In this document: piece by piece, positions 54,311-64,000 of the stretch
Numbering within the stretch: position 1 is the stretch's first letter
Layout of the letters: every line of letters begins with the position of its first letter
Assembly: GCF_003589595.1 (NCBI RefSeq)
Contig: NW_020653993.1
Span: forward strand, 3,086,362 to 3,150,361
Direction of reading: 5' to 3'
Source: Hyposmocoma kahamanoa
Lineage: Eukaryota; Arthropoda; Insecta; Lepidoptera; Cosmopterigidae
DNA length: 64,000 bases
Position numbers and translations under genes: made by a program
Notes under the pieces: model-generated
The model's database searches: none
What the model was told of the DNA's origin: nothing
What the model saw: only the letters and a program-made list of their open reading frames with translations

Positions 54311-55908
54311 AAATGATGAAATGAAAATATTATTTATGAGAAGAATATTAGATATTTAGAAGAATATTAATTTTTTTAAGAAAAATAGTGACGGACATAA
54401 CGTTATTGCGAGGAATGAAAATAAACTAGCTGTTCTTGACACTTGTCGTCACAAAGTCACAAATTCATTTAAGTGGCAATGTGTACGCTTCTATAATAAT
54501 CCGGGTGACATTCAAAATTTGCGATTAACGAGATCAAAACAATAGCGAGACAAAAACTTTATTCTTAAGGTTATTACGTAGATTCTGCGTACTTTAAATC
54601 CTTTTGAGGGGTCTGGATGTTGCCTGACTGATCAGCAATCAATCAATACGTAATAATTACTGTATTATTTCTGTACTATTCGTAATGGCTATCAATAAAG
54701 TTAGTATTATATTATTACATATTAGTACTTGGAACACAAATATCCGTGATAGTGACTGGTGTAGCTCTTGCAGGTATCTCGATCTAAGATGTTTGAAATA
54801 ATTATTGTAATTGTGTGCAAATGTTTAATTATAAAGAGCAAACTCTAGAGTTTCTTGCTCATTCAGTAGGGTTTAATCGTTATGGCGGGTTCAAGTGTAA
54901 TTTGCTTACCTATGAAATAAAGATGATCTGAGTTTGAATTTAACGTGAACAAAATAACACTCATGGTCAAGTAATATTTTTGGTTTTCTTGCCTAGTTTA
55001 CCAATTGCAGACCAAAATTTAAAATGTATTTGCGTAGTGTAAGTATCAATACCTAAGAACATAGTTACCCGATATCTGGAACACTGAATTGCAGATTAAA
55101 ATTGGCATTCAGGTGGTATCTTTCTTTGTCATATGCTGACAGTGACAACGCACCCACGAAACGTGGTCTCCTGTTGCTATATTCTCTGGTCGCTGGGATC
55201 CAGTATGCTGATATCTTTTACGATAGCATTACAGGCCTACCACTTAACTGAGTCGGTTCCTGAGGTAGCTGCACGGTGCGGGAGGAGTGACAGTTTACGT
55301 AATAGTTGTGTCGCGCTGCACGCGGGACAATTTCTACAAGATTTTTCTGGCGATATTCAATAACAAATTTGTGACGGTGTGACCTCTTTACATCGTCATC
55401 CCACCTTTTTATCGCCTTTCACCCGGTTCCTGGCCACTCGTATTTAAATTAAAATTTTGAATTTCCATAGTTCTTTAGCTTCGCATTCCGATTTTGTTTC
55501 GTTCCTGCCCGGTTGCGGCAGCGAACACGTCTTCTCTTCTTATTTTGTCGAGCCGTATACTAGTTACTAGAAATCTCATGTACGATAAACATTTTAAAGA
55601 TCATAAATGTTGTTAAAACTGGATTTATTACCACTAGTTCTTTACCCTTTTGAACTATAAACTTACTAAGAGGCTGCGGAGGCAACTACTACTCTCCTGG
55701 CTACATTACAATCCTACTGAACAGTCAATCAGCGCCAGCAGCGCTCTTACAAGTTGATTGAAAAAAGTGCCCAAATGGCTAGTCTATTCATTTCAATTAT
55801 CAATGAAATAATATTTTTTTATTTTCTTTTTGTATAACAATAATAGACTAATTCGGTACGCACTTTGTATATCCGTAGACAGACGAAGTGATACGCATGA
55901 AGACTCAC
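54311..55908 (-). other. RyR: RyR intron 6-7, rest unassigned
   Basis: No exon or repeat recognised. The open frame 55133-55363 has no start context, splice context or similarity that I can see. Confidence 0.4.
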
Positions 55909-56029
55909 TTTTTCCTTGCCGCCCTCCTCAGCGGGTTGGCCTGAGGGCTGCGCGTCGGACTGCGCCTGCGCGCGACGACCCAAAGTATTCATCATGACCG
56001 CCATCACGTTCTCGTGCACGCGGAGTACT
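55909..56029 (-). CDS. RyR: RyR exon 6
   Basis: 121 nt, completes the Arg codon and reads [20 protein letters not shown], followed by a low-complexity Gln/Ser/Pro/Ala linker ending GGKEK before GTGAGT. The first half is the conserved HExVMxVMxNxLG motif. The linker is variable between species in this family. Confidence 0.95.
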
Positions 56030-56105
56030 CTGTTAGAATAATACAAGTGTAATTGAGATTAAAGATTCTCGAATTGCGTATTGTGGAATATCGCGCTGAC
56101 AACCG

Positions 56106-56381
56106 AACAATTTGTGGAATGACATTCCTGATAAGTTTTATTCTTCAGTAATTTCAAAATATTTTTTTTGAAAAACTTTTGTATGAAAAAATATAAATTT
56201 TCTTTTCTCAAAATGTAGTGTTAAGTGTGTAACTCGGTTAGAGTAAGGTTTCAATCATTCTTTACCAAGAAAAAATACGCCATTTAGGCACATGTACTGG
56301 CAAATCTCCGATTAAAGAGGCGAGAAAGGGTTGTCAATATTTTTTCATACAAAAAATCAGATCAGTATTCCACAAATTGTT
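56106..56381. mobile_element. Small element with 15-bp perfect inverted ends
   Basis: AACAATTTGTGGAAT at 56106-56120 is exactly inverted at 56367-56381; inner inverted parts include TGTATGAAAAAATAT and ATATTTTTTCATACA. Between RyR exons 6 and 5. Confidence 0.6.
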
Positions 56382-56725
56382 ATTAATTGCAATGTGCGGT
56401 GATAAAATGGGAAATCCGATGCACGATCCCCTACTTGTATAAAATCAAAACATAAGTGGGATAGGCGTTGATATACCTTTAGAGTTATTACCAAAATAGG
56501 CTACATGACAGTAGAAAGAAAATAAGATAATTTATGTTTCATAGGACAGAATAAGACAATAGGATAATAGAAATCAAGTTTTTTTTCCATATAATAAGCG
56601 GGTTATTTTTATTTTAGCCAAATAAAAATTGGAAATTAGAGCCGTTGGGCACGTGATGGCGAACGCCAATCAGAACGCGTGATGTCACACCACGTTAACA
56701 ATTTCGCTTCTGTAGAGGCACTTAC

Positions 56726-56773
56726 CTTATTAAATCTGGATGTTGGAAGAAAGTGTGATTGTTCACGAGTTTC
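56726..56773 (-). CDS. RyR: RyR exon 5 (short, 48 nt)
   Basis: Only 48 nt. It completes the Trp codon, reads KLVNNHTFFQHPDLI and leaves the first two bases of an Arg codon before GTAAGT. It would be missed by ORF length alone; the exact phase match on both sides and the conserved HPDL motif support it. Confidence 0.95.
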
Positions 56774-57002
56774 CTGTGAATGATATTCAATTTAATACAT
56801 ATATAAAACAGAGCACAATAAGACATTATGATAAGTAACAATTTCCGGTATACAATCGTCATGACATTAAATTTTAAATCCAATATGATTTGGTAAATCA
56901 TATAATAATATGTTAATTCTTATTTAATAGCCCTGTTGTTGCAGGTCATCCTCCAATCAATACGATCCATAGCCAACGCCGTGACATCTTTATAGCTGCT
57001 AT

Positions 57003-57262
57003 TTTTTTTAAGATATCAGGTCATGGGACGAACAAATCGTGCACCACGTGATAAGCGACACGTCTACTCATACCAGTTGTAGTTACAGGGTAGGGGCGCC
57101 ATCTCTGCGCCCGTCACATAAAGTTGGCAATTCCCATGTGCCTGTAGTTTGACCAGGACCGTTACTCGCTAATCCAACAATAACCAATGCTCACATTTAC
57201 TGCTTGGTGGCAGAAATAGGTATGGCCGCAGTGCGTCTCTGGATGAGTTCTATTGCCACTAT
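57003..57262 (-). repeat. Family A repeat
   Basis: Inverse copy, nearly full length, from GGTCATGGGACGAACAAATC to GGATGAGTTCTATTGCC. Confidence 0.7.
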
Positions 57263-57264
57263 AA

Positions 57265-57440
57265 TTATTAACACGAAAGAAAAATCCCTTCGATCCGTCT
57301 GGACTCGAACCTGCGACCTCGTCACATTGTGCCTGATGCTCTTTCAAATGAGATACAAGTTACAGTAATCTACTTTTTATGGCGTAGCGCCATCTGTGAG
57401 TAAACTATGAAAGTTTTTCTACACTCAGTCAAGTATCCAG
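57265..57440 (-). repeat. tRNA-derived SINE, family 2
   Basis: TTCGATCCGTCTGGACTCGAAC; sandwiched between two opposed family A copies. Confidence 0.6.
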
Positions 57441-57462
57441 CCGCTGACTAGAGATTTTATGT

Positions 57463-57722
57463 GCAGTAGAGCTCCTTGTGAAAGAGTTCATCCAGAGAAG
57501 TACTGCCACCTTACTGCCGCCAATTACTGCGTTCCGGTTATGAAGGGCAAGGGTACTGATGAAATTACAGGCACATAAGACTTGTTATGTCTCAGGGTGA
57601 CGAGCAGTGCCCCTAAGATCTGTAAATTAAAAAGCATTGTGTGGTAATGTAACTGTTATGGATAGGCGTGTCACTTACCACCAGGTGCGCGACTTGTTCG
57701 TCCCGTCACTTGGTTTCATAGA
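57463..57722 (+). repeat. Family A repeat
   Basis: GCAGTAGAGCTCCTTGTGAA through CGTCCCGTCACTTGGTTTC. Opposed to the copy at 57003-57262, making a possible long hairpin in RyR pre-mRNA. Confidence 0.75.
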
Positions 57723-58081
57723 AAAAAAAGATGCTGGTAGAATATTTGTAATATTAAGTTTATTGAATATCACAATGTTTTCTCTCTTTTCTTTTCTTCT
57801 TTTCTGGATCCAAACTAATATTATAAATGCGAACAGGATTGTGTCAGTTACGTATTCACGCCTAAAACGCTGAGCCAATTTCGACGAATTTTGGTATAGA
57901 GATAGATGGAACCTAAGATAAGGACATAGTCTACTTTTTGTCACAAAAATAAATCTTAAAGAGAACCAATAAAACTATGAAAGTTAGTATACTACAGTAG
58001 GTTATTCGAAGTAATTATTCTACGTAGATAAAGTCGTGAACTTGGTGAATCACCAAATGGAAGTACGTGTAATTCACTAAC

Positions 58082-58264
58082 CAAAGCCTCTTTCTCATAA
58101 GTTCTTCTTCTTCCTGGCTCATCTGCACGGGTAATAACGCTCTTATCTGGCTTAATCCAACCCACATCTCGGCCACGTCCAGCTTGGTCTTCGCGTTGAT
58201 GACGTATGTCTTTTCTAGTGCACGGACGAGTTCGCCAACTGCGTCGTATTGCCGGACTAGAAGG
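58082..58264 (-). CDS. RyR: RyR exon 4
   Basis: 183 nt, completes the split Ser codon and ends TG|GTTAGT, a Trp codon finished by exon 5. It reads [20 protein letters not shown] and later [19 protein letters not shown], matching the family segment around the conserved LLxRQYD and QIRxLLxVQM motifs. Confidence 0.96.
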
Positions 58265-58479
58265 CTGTGAAAAACAAAAGCTTACAAGTTATAGTGTCAT
58301 ATTTTTATGTCGCCTTGTGGTTAGATTGAAAACATAATTGTTGAAATATAATGAATCCATTGACTAAAACTATTGACAGACAGACCAATTAATACAGTAG
58401 AAGCGGTTAGTTAGCGTAAGCACGCGTGCCAACTGTAGGTGTAGTGCCGCCTACTTGAGCTCAGTCCGCTTTGTGCGTT

Positions 58480-58600
58480 ATGGTCGTGTCATCGCGCAAA
58501 TTCTCTAAAATCATAGAAAAATGCTGTTTTGGTGTGCAAAAATGATAGCAGCACCAAAAATATTACCGGTGGTAGTTTCATATCAGTGGTAGGTCAAATT
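58480..58600 (+). pseudogene. Possible THAP-domain remnant
   Basis: Frames around 58535-58590 read VCKNDSSTKNITGGSFISVV, resembling the start of a THAP zinc-binding domain (CxNDSSTKN-like) as found in P-element-related genes. The partner Cys and His are out of frame, so a decayed fragment at most. Confidence 0.25.
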
Positions 58601-60318
58601 TCCAATTTTCTGTTAATCGAATTGATTTTGTGTGTGTAATAAACGAAAGTAAACATTATCCCAGTGCAATATGGTCAAGTTTTATCTTTTCGAGCACTAA
58701 GTAAACATCTCGAATTTGCCACGCTAGTAGCGAACGAAATCGTAGCGAAAAAATGTTTTATGTGTCTTTTGTTAATTTTAAAAGTAATCGATAAAATTAA
58801 CGTTTATAATGCAATATGTGCTTTAAAGAAGACATCATCTGCAGCTTGATTTTGATTGCCTCTTCCGATAGGAAACTGCGACTTTTCCGAGTCGAGGTGC
58901 ATAATTGCGATTCACAACTGGGCGATCGGAAACTTTTGACATTTCTAATCGAAAAAATAGTTGATTTAACTCACAAATTAGAAAGATCTAGTAGGAAACA
59001 GGTTCATCTTCTCGCTTTGAAACCCATCTGATTTCGAGACTACCCGATCGGATCAATTCCCATTTGAATCAAAATCTGGCCGTTGTTGTCGAGAACATAC
59101 TACTTTCTATTCCTTCAGATGTTAGTCATTCGTCGTAGTTCAGCTACACCCCGGAAACTCCATACAACGATCGAAAATTATTTACCTACTACTACTACAT
59201 ACAGCAAGGCGTTATCTGCACACGCGCAAATGTGTGCGTGAAGTGGCAGGGTTACCCATCACTTGCTCGTATACGTGATCAGAGCGGCAACATAGCGAAA
59301 GTTCTAACGCGAATCTATTATCTATAATTCTATTATAGAATCCTAATAAATACACATGTTCATTACGTATTTATATCGATATAATATTATATTTTTCATT
59401 AATTCACTAACTAGAATAATATTGACCATTTATTTAAAAAATATATTATAAGCACTTTGGACAGGTACCTTTAAAAAGGTAACCAAAGTATTTGAAATTG
59501 CGTGTCCAACCTTATCATTATCTAGTTAATAATTAGTTATATTCACTACGTAATATTTATTGGCAATAAAAATTGAAAAATTCGAGAACCCTTGTCTAGC
59601 TCACGAAGTTATGGCGTCTTATTATATTGATACAATAAAACTGTATTATATATTACTCTGCACTAAAGAAAACAATAACTGAATGAGTCTCAGACACAAG
59701 TTTATTGACTTACTACGTTTCATCTTTCAAAAAACACCTCTCTTTATCCCGTTTAGACGATTATAAACAGCCGTACACAGCACAATTCACGACCATTATA
59801 AATAGTAACGTAAAATGATTTTATATATTAACGTATAAATTTCATTATGAATAAATGAAAACTATATTCAAATATCAAAGCCGTCTTAGTGCATAACGGC
59901 TCGCAGACAGTCTTGTTCTCGTTCAGTCAATGTGACCGTCAATGTGCGGGGCGTGGTGCGGTATCTAAAGCTAGGGAGGGGCGGAGAGTGTCCGTTCTCA
60001 TTACTTGTTTGTTCTCTGGTTCAGCTACTGACCGCGAGATAGCAAAACACGTTGAATAATATTTCAATATAAAATCATAACGCCGTAACTTGCAATAAAA
60101 GCATTTAACTTTCAACGACATAGCGACGGGATAAAGTTTGAATTATATTAACAATCCAGAATTCGTTTCATCTTTTTAAATAACAAATTACGACCAATCA
60201 TTATCAAGATTTTATAGTGTTTATCATTTGTTAGAGTGCGCTTGGCGACAGCGGTTCTGATAGTAGTCGAGGATCAAGGCACTTCCATTGTTTTTTTTCT
60301 TACGTGACTAAAACATAC
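58601..60318 (-). other. RyR: RyR intron 3-4, mostly unassigned
   Basis: 58820-59040 is less AT-rich and open in one frame (FLIEKIVDLTHKLERSSRKQ) but without start, splice or similarity evidence. The rest is AT-rich unique DNA. Confidence 0.35.
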
Positions 60319-60443
60319 CTAAACATCTCTCGAACCAACTTGGGTGTTTCAATCTGCGATTCCTCTGCCCAGCTAACGATGGTCTGGATCAGTACTTTAC
60401 GGAATTTCTCTTCAGGTGTCTTCTTTGGTGGTTCTTCAATTGC
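60319..60443 (-). CDS. RyR: RyR exon 3
   Basis: 125 nt, phase 0 in and phase 2 out (AG|GTATGT). It contains [20 protein letters not shown] and ends LVREMF plus a split serine codon completed by exon 4. This is the start of the solenoid segment before the RIH region. Confidence 0.95.
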
Positions 60444-61079
60444 CTGGTGAAGAAACAAGTATTAACAAGTTACGCCAAATGTAATTCGATCCCATCGGAA
60501 AGGCTTTCCAGTGTGGAAAATGCCATCTAGATTGGTACCAACATAGATATGGTACCACCATCTTATTTATTTCCACCAGAAAACAACTTTACAATTAGAC
60601 AAAATCATAATATAATAATAATAACTATAGGGTCCAATACTACGCTATAGTATTGACGCCTAATTGTTTAAATAAATAGATAATTTGTAAAAAGTTTATT
60701 GGTAAAGATACAAACTCGATGAGGCTGTGTATCTCTTACGTTGTAGTTAAATGTCTAAATTGACTGAAGGTTCGTTAAACACTAATTTAATTACCTACTT
60801 ATGCGTACAGATAAACAAACGGCCGCGTAAAGTAGGACGCAAACAGAATAAGAATGCCGCCTCTTACATTTAAAAATTCAAATTAGTCTTTTAGGACCTA
60901 GGAACGGCCAGAGTCTAAAATAGATATACAAAATAATAATAATACTAACAACAGTGTGCCAGATACCAATTACCTCCCATACTAAGGAATTCGATGTACC
61001 ATGAATACCAGAGTAGAAGAATTCACTCCGTGCACTACCCGGAATTAATTCACCAGATCTGACATCTACTCATCTCGTG

Positions 61080-61275
61080 CTCAAAGTGCAAACCGATGGG
61101 CTACTGAGTTCAGGTGAGCTCATGTCGAAGAAGGCCCATAACTCTCGGAAAACGTGAGAAATCCCCAACTCGCAGTGAGTCAGCGTGGCAGACTATGGCC
61201 TAAAGCATAAACCCTCGCATATGAGAAGACCCATGCTCAGCAATGGGACGTATAAATGGGTTGATGATGATGATG
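61080..61275 (+). mobile_element. RTE-type LINE 3' tail
   Basis: CTATGGCCTAAAGCATAAAC, AGAAGACCCATGCTCAGCAA and the end GGGTTGATGATGATGAT; a (TGA)n tail is typical of RTE elements. Related to the minus copy at 2216-2420. Confidence 0.65.
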
Positions 61276-61592
61276 TCTCAAGGCCGGTTACTAAAAAGTT
61301 CATTGCCTTCCTGTAGTTCACTGACCATCGGGTAGACAATTTATTTGTCGTTTTATGTATCCAATTTTTTTATAGTTACATGTTACATGTTATTACATGT
61401 TAACATGTTAGCCAAAACATTTTGGTACACAGGTCTGAGCATAGTGTTGGAACTCCTTAATGTAATAAAAAATGAGTCCAATAAAGTGAAATTCTAAAGA
61501 TTACCGAACGGCTAAATCACAAGTACATACCTACACTAACTCGCTGGTGCTAAAATCTATGTGCAATATAAAATGCTGACTGGTAAACTTAC

Positions 61593-61682
61593 CTTTGGCT
61601 CTTCTTCTAACTCTTTGACGGTATTGATAATGTTGTACAGTTTACCAATAGCGCCTGCTTTAGTTTCGGGCTCGGCCGCTTC
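61593..61682 (-). CDS. RyR: RyR exon 2
   Basis: 90 nt, phase 0 to 0, exactly 30 codons, flanked by TTTTTAG and GTAAGT. It contains IGKLYNIINTVKELEEEPK, a well conserved insect RyR segment that continues the acidic region. Confidence 0.94.
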
Positions 61683-62009
61683 CTAAAAATTTAAAACGAT
61701 CTGATATGGCGAGGTATTAAAAAGTTTGGTGTATAACCTTATCTAAAAATAGACCACACTCAAAAACAAAAATCAAAAGTGCAGAATCGATATTGTGATT
61801 TTAATTTAAACAACTGTCTTTATTAATAAACATCACTTGAGCTAAACATTATAATTAATAAAGCGACATCTCTTGTCAGTCTCTGGTAGCTGTAAAGGTT
61901 GGCTGGCTGTCTGAAGAAACTTTCATAAGTTTCTCACAGGTGGTGCTACACCAAAGACATCTTAAATCCGATACGAATATGTGCAACAAGCGTATAGAGA
62001 AATTCGTAA

Positions 62010-62330
62010 GATCTGCTGTATCGGTCTGTAGCTCAGTTGGTAAAAGCGGTAGCCAGGGTCAGACAACAGTCGCAGGTTCAAGTCTAGTCAGATCTAAGGC
62101 ATTTTTCTTTATGTTTGTTGGACCTTTGTATCAATAATAATATAATTATTGTATGTCAATGTAATTATTAAACAATGATCGAACACTTAGAAAAAATTCA
62201 CTTCGATCCGGTTAGTTTCGAACCAATGTCTCCCAGCAAACCGTGCCAGACGCTATGCCAACTAAGTCACGGAAGAAAGCAACGGATCTCACCAATTTTT
62301 CATGTATTTGTTGCAGATCTTAATAATAAT
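62010..62330. repeat. SINE family 2 pair in opposite directions
   Basis: 62025-62100 (+) has TGTAGCTCAGTTGGTAAAAG and CGCAGGTTCAAGTCTAG; 62190-62280 (-) has the inverse. Both are SINE heads and not tRNA genes. They lie just outside RyR exon 1 of the window. Confidence 0.6.
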
Positions 62331-62360
62331 AATAATAAAATTTCAACTCTTGTTACTAAC

Positions 62361-62494
62361 CTCGCTTTCGGGCTCCTGAAGAGCACTTAACGACACGTGT
62401 GACATTAAACTTTCGTGGAACTCATTCATGCGAGCGATCAGGTCTTCACCGCAAGGTACGTTCTCTTTATCATCTTCTTCTAGGTGCTTGAAAT
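62361..62494 (-). CDS. RyR: RyR exon 1 of window (acidic region)
   Basis: 134 nt, entered with two bases of a split codon after TTTCAG and left in phase 0 before GTTAGT. It reads FKHLEEDDKENVPCGEDLIA and then a stretch ending MSHVSLSALQEPESE. It matches the acidic segment preceding the central helical solenoid of insect RyRs. The preceding exon is not in the window. The 1.5 kb to its right is intron. Confidence 0.93.
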
Positions 62495-62679
62495 CTGAAA
62501 TATTGAAAAGTTGATGCTATATATTTCGTAGTTTTTTTTCTTAATTTTTAAAGAGGGTTTTATATTTATAGATATGCCACCATCATATGTATTTCGTAGT
62601 TAATTTTGATTACTTTGTAGTTGAATTTCTTGTATGCCTTCAAAAAAAAAAATTGTTTTCTTTATTTTTTTATGACACC

Positions 62680-62815
62680 AAGAGACGGGACTAATTAGAC
62701 GTGTGCGGTTACAGTGCCGCACAGAACTTTAAATCGCAAAGATCTGAGGGGTACTGCCACTTAGCCCGTCGCCCTGAGAAAACGTTGAAAAGATCCGTGT
62801 GTCTGTAATTTAACT
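62680..62815 (-). repeat. Family A repeat, partial
   Basis: AGTGCCGCACAGAACTTTAA..GATCTGAGGGGTACTGCC, inverse. Confidence 0.65.
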
Positions 62816-62819
62816 ATAT

Positions 62820-63250
62820 GTTATTTAAATAAAACCAACGTTACAGGTGGTCTTTACAGGTAGCATGTACCGCCGGTTTTGTTTAATATTAACGCAAACC
62901 ACCTTATCCTGAACTATATTTATTTTATTGCATAGGTTTTTAGATTTTCGCGATCGATACAAAGAAATTGTTCATTTTTTTCGGATCTAAATGTCGTATA
63001 CATATATTTTTTTCAGAAACCAACCAACGTTTCTGGTCCCATGTTACTTGCGAATTAGGTCCGAATAAAAAATACATAAGTGTGATTTCCATATTGACGT
63101 TCTATAATAAAATGACATAATTCTCAAAAGTAATTTTTGGGAAAAAAAAGTACATATCGAGCGCTTAGGTTTTCACGATTGTTATATCTAAATTACAAAT
63201 GAAATATTCGCGATGTAGATTCGAAAAATACTTTCGCTTTGTATGACAAA
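62820..63250. repeat. Family C repeats, diverged
   Basis: ACAGGTGGTCTTTACAGG, TTTTTCGGATCTAAATGTCG and CGAAAATACTTTCGC type pieces; decayed copies. 63250-63676 shows nothing recognised. Confidence 0.45.
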
Positions 63251-63676
63251 ATATATTTTAAAAAACTACGTGATACAAGCTACATACGCTAATTGCCAGG
63301 TGCTAAATATGACAAAACACTATTTGATATGAAAAGTGATTTATTATAATACATTGACTTACAAATAAATGGACGACGGGTCTAATACAAAAACCACGAA
63401 AAAAATGTCCCAAGTCAACCTATTTAAACGTAGTGACATGTAAAGGAATATGAAAAAGCTAAAACGTTGAATTTAAATTGTAATGTCATCGCAGTACTGT
63501 CTAATTCTGCTTGCTTCGCTGTCAGTCGAACAAACGAAGACTAAAGCGTGAATGACGCTCTGTATACGATTTTAACGCCCTATAAGTTCGGACACTTTTT
63601 AGCGCGGACCCGACGTCCATATAATTGTAAGTCAATGTTATAATAGTTTAATTTCGTCAGTTATTTTCTTTTCTTA

Positions 63677-63945
63677 CTTTAAAAAAAAAAAGGAGGTTCT
63701 CAACTCGACTGCTTTTTTGTTGTGTGTGTGTTACGCGATTACTCCAGCGTTTGTGAACTGGTTTAGATGATCCTTTTTTGTTGGAAAAAGGGCACCTCAG
63801 TAATGGTCCCATTTAAATTTGAAGAAAATTTTCCACCTCAAACTAGGAGATGAATCAGGTTTTGCGCACTTTCCGGTAACTGATTTCAATAAAACTTGGC
63901 AAAAAGATGTGTTCCACGAACTTTTGAGGTTGGTTTTTTTTTGTG
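63677..63945 (+). repeat. Family B element
   Basis: AAAAAAAAAAAGGAGGTTCTC at the left through ACTTTTGAGGTTGGTTTTTT at the right. Right edge of the window, in a RyR intron. Confidence 0.75.
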
Positions 63946-64000
63946 AAATAGTTATAAAATCTATCTTGTCTCTTTCTGAAATATTTTACTTTTCGAATTG

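Larger units (their letters stand above)
1..64000 (-). other. RyR: Ryanodine receptor gene, central part (30 coding exons)
   Basis: The window lies entirely inside one minus-strand gene for the ryanodine receptor, a homotetrameric calcium-activated calcium release channel of the sarcoplasmic/endoplasmic reticulum. Thirty exons from 62494 down to 825 join in frame with GT-AG introns to give about 1462 residues. Diagnostic stretches are [10 protein letters not shown] and [20 protein letters not shown] (RIH region), two RyR repeats (exons 17-19 and 20-21), and [20 protein letters not shown] near the left end. Insect RyRs are about 5100 residues, so this is roughly the middle third; the N-terminal IP3-binding-core-like/SPRY region and the C-terminal pore lie outside. 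No frameshift or stop was seen in any exon, so the gene looks functional. Alternative or optional exons in the long introns cannot be excluded. Confidence 0.96.

Noticed and set aside
62025..62100. tRNA gene
   Set aside because: tRNA-like boxes but poor stems, and the same head occurs in the inverse direction 100 bases away and elsewhere.
1..64000. CRISPR array, operons, bacterial promoters
   Set aside because: None seen; the spliced gene structure shows that this is eukaryotic DNA.

Overview
The window looks like nuclear DNA of an insect, most likely a moth or butterfly: it is AT-rich and intron-rich, crowded with short interspersed repeats, with one large conserved gene running through all of it. 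That gene, on the minus strand, is the ryanodine receptor (RyR), the intracellular calcium release channel of the endoplasmic/sarcoplasmic reticulum. I could place 30 consecutive coding exons between 62494 and 825. All introns are GT-AG, every reading phase agrees from exon to exon, and together they encode about 1462 residues. By comparison with the known family they cover roughly the middle third of a ~5100-residue channel: the acidic region, the RIH (RYDR_ITPR) region, both halves of the P2/RyR-repeat pair with its phosphorylation loop, and the following helical region. The 5' and 3' parts of the gene and the pore lie outside the window.

The most interesting object is a second gene on the plus strand, nested in the 11.4 kb RyR intron 5455-16844. 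I reconstruct seven coding exons (6310-16092) for a secreted protein of about 586 residues: a signal peptide, a long hydrophilic glycosylatable middle, and two copies of a 42-residue cysteine domain. The six shared cysteines of the two copies fall in exactly the same register without a gap. I do not recognise the family. It has its own TATA-like box and poly(A) signal inside the intron.

The rest is intron filled with mobile DNA. A CR1-like LINE with two intact ORFs (~47500-52222) sits antisense in the intron 45558-53060, and older truncated relatives lie at about 1620-2215, 7440-8180 and 17206-18089. There is a dead mariner with intact ends (21516-22723), RTE-type and other LINE tails, at least three tRNA-derived SINE families, and many non-autonomous elements with inverted ends (families called B to H here, plus a foldback element). 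Several are nested in one another with visible target duplications. There are also a 72-bp minisatellite, a perfect 40-bp palindrome, (TA)n and (GT)n tracts, and a 10-base assembly gap inside the (GT)n.

Layout from left to right: 1-5454 RyR exons 30-26; 5455-16844 nested gene; 16845-24539 RyR exons 25-20 with mariner and minisatellite; 24540-31864 a large repeat-filled intron with the gap; 31865-45557 a dense run of RyR exons 19-8; 45558-53060 the CR1 LINE; 53061-62494 RyR exons 7-1; then intron to the end. No ribosomal RNA, CRISPR or convincing functional tRNA gene is present. All tRNA-like stretches look like SINE heads.
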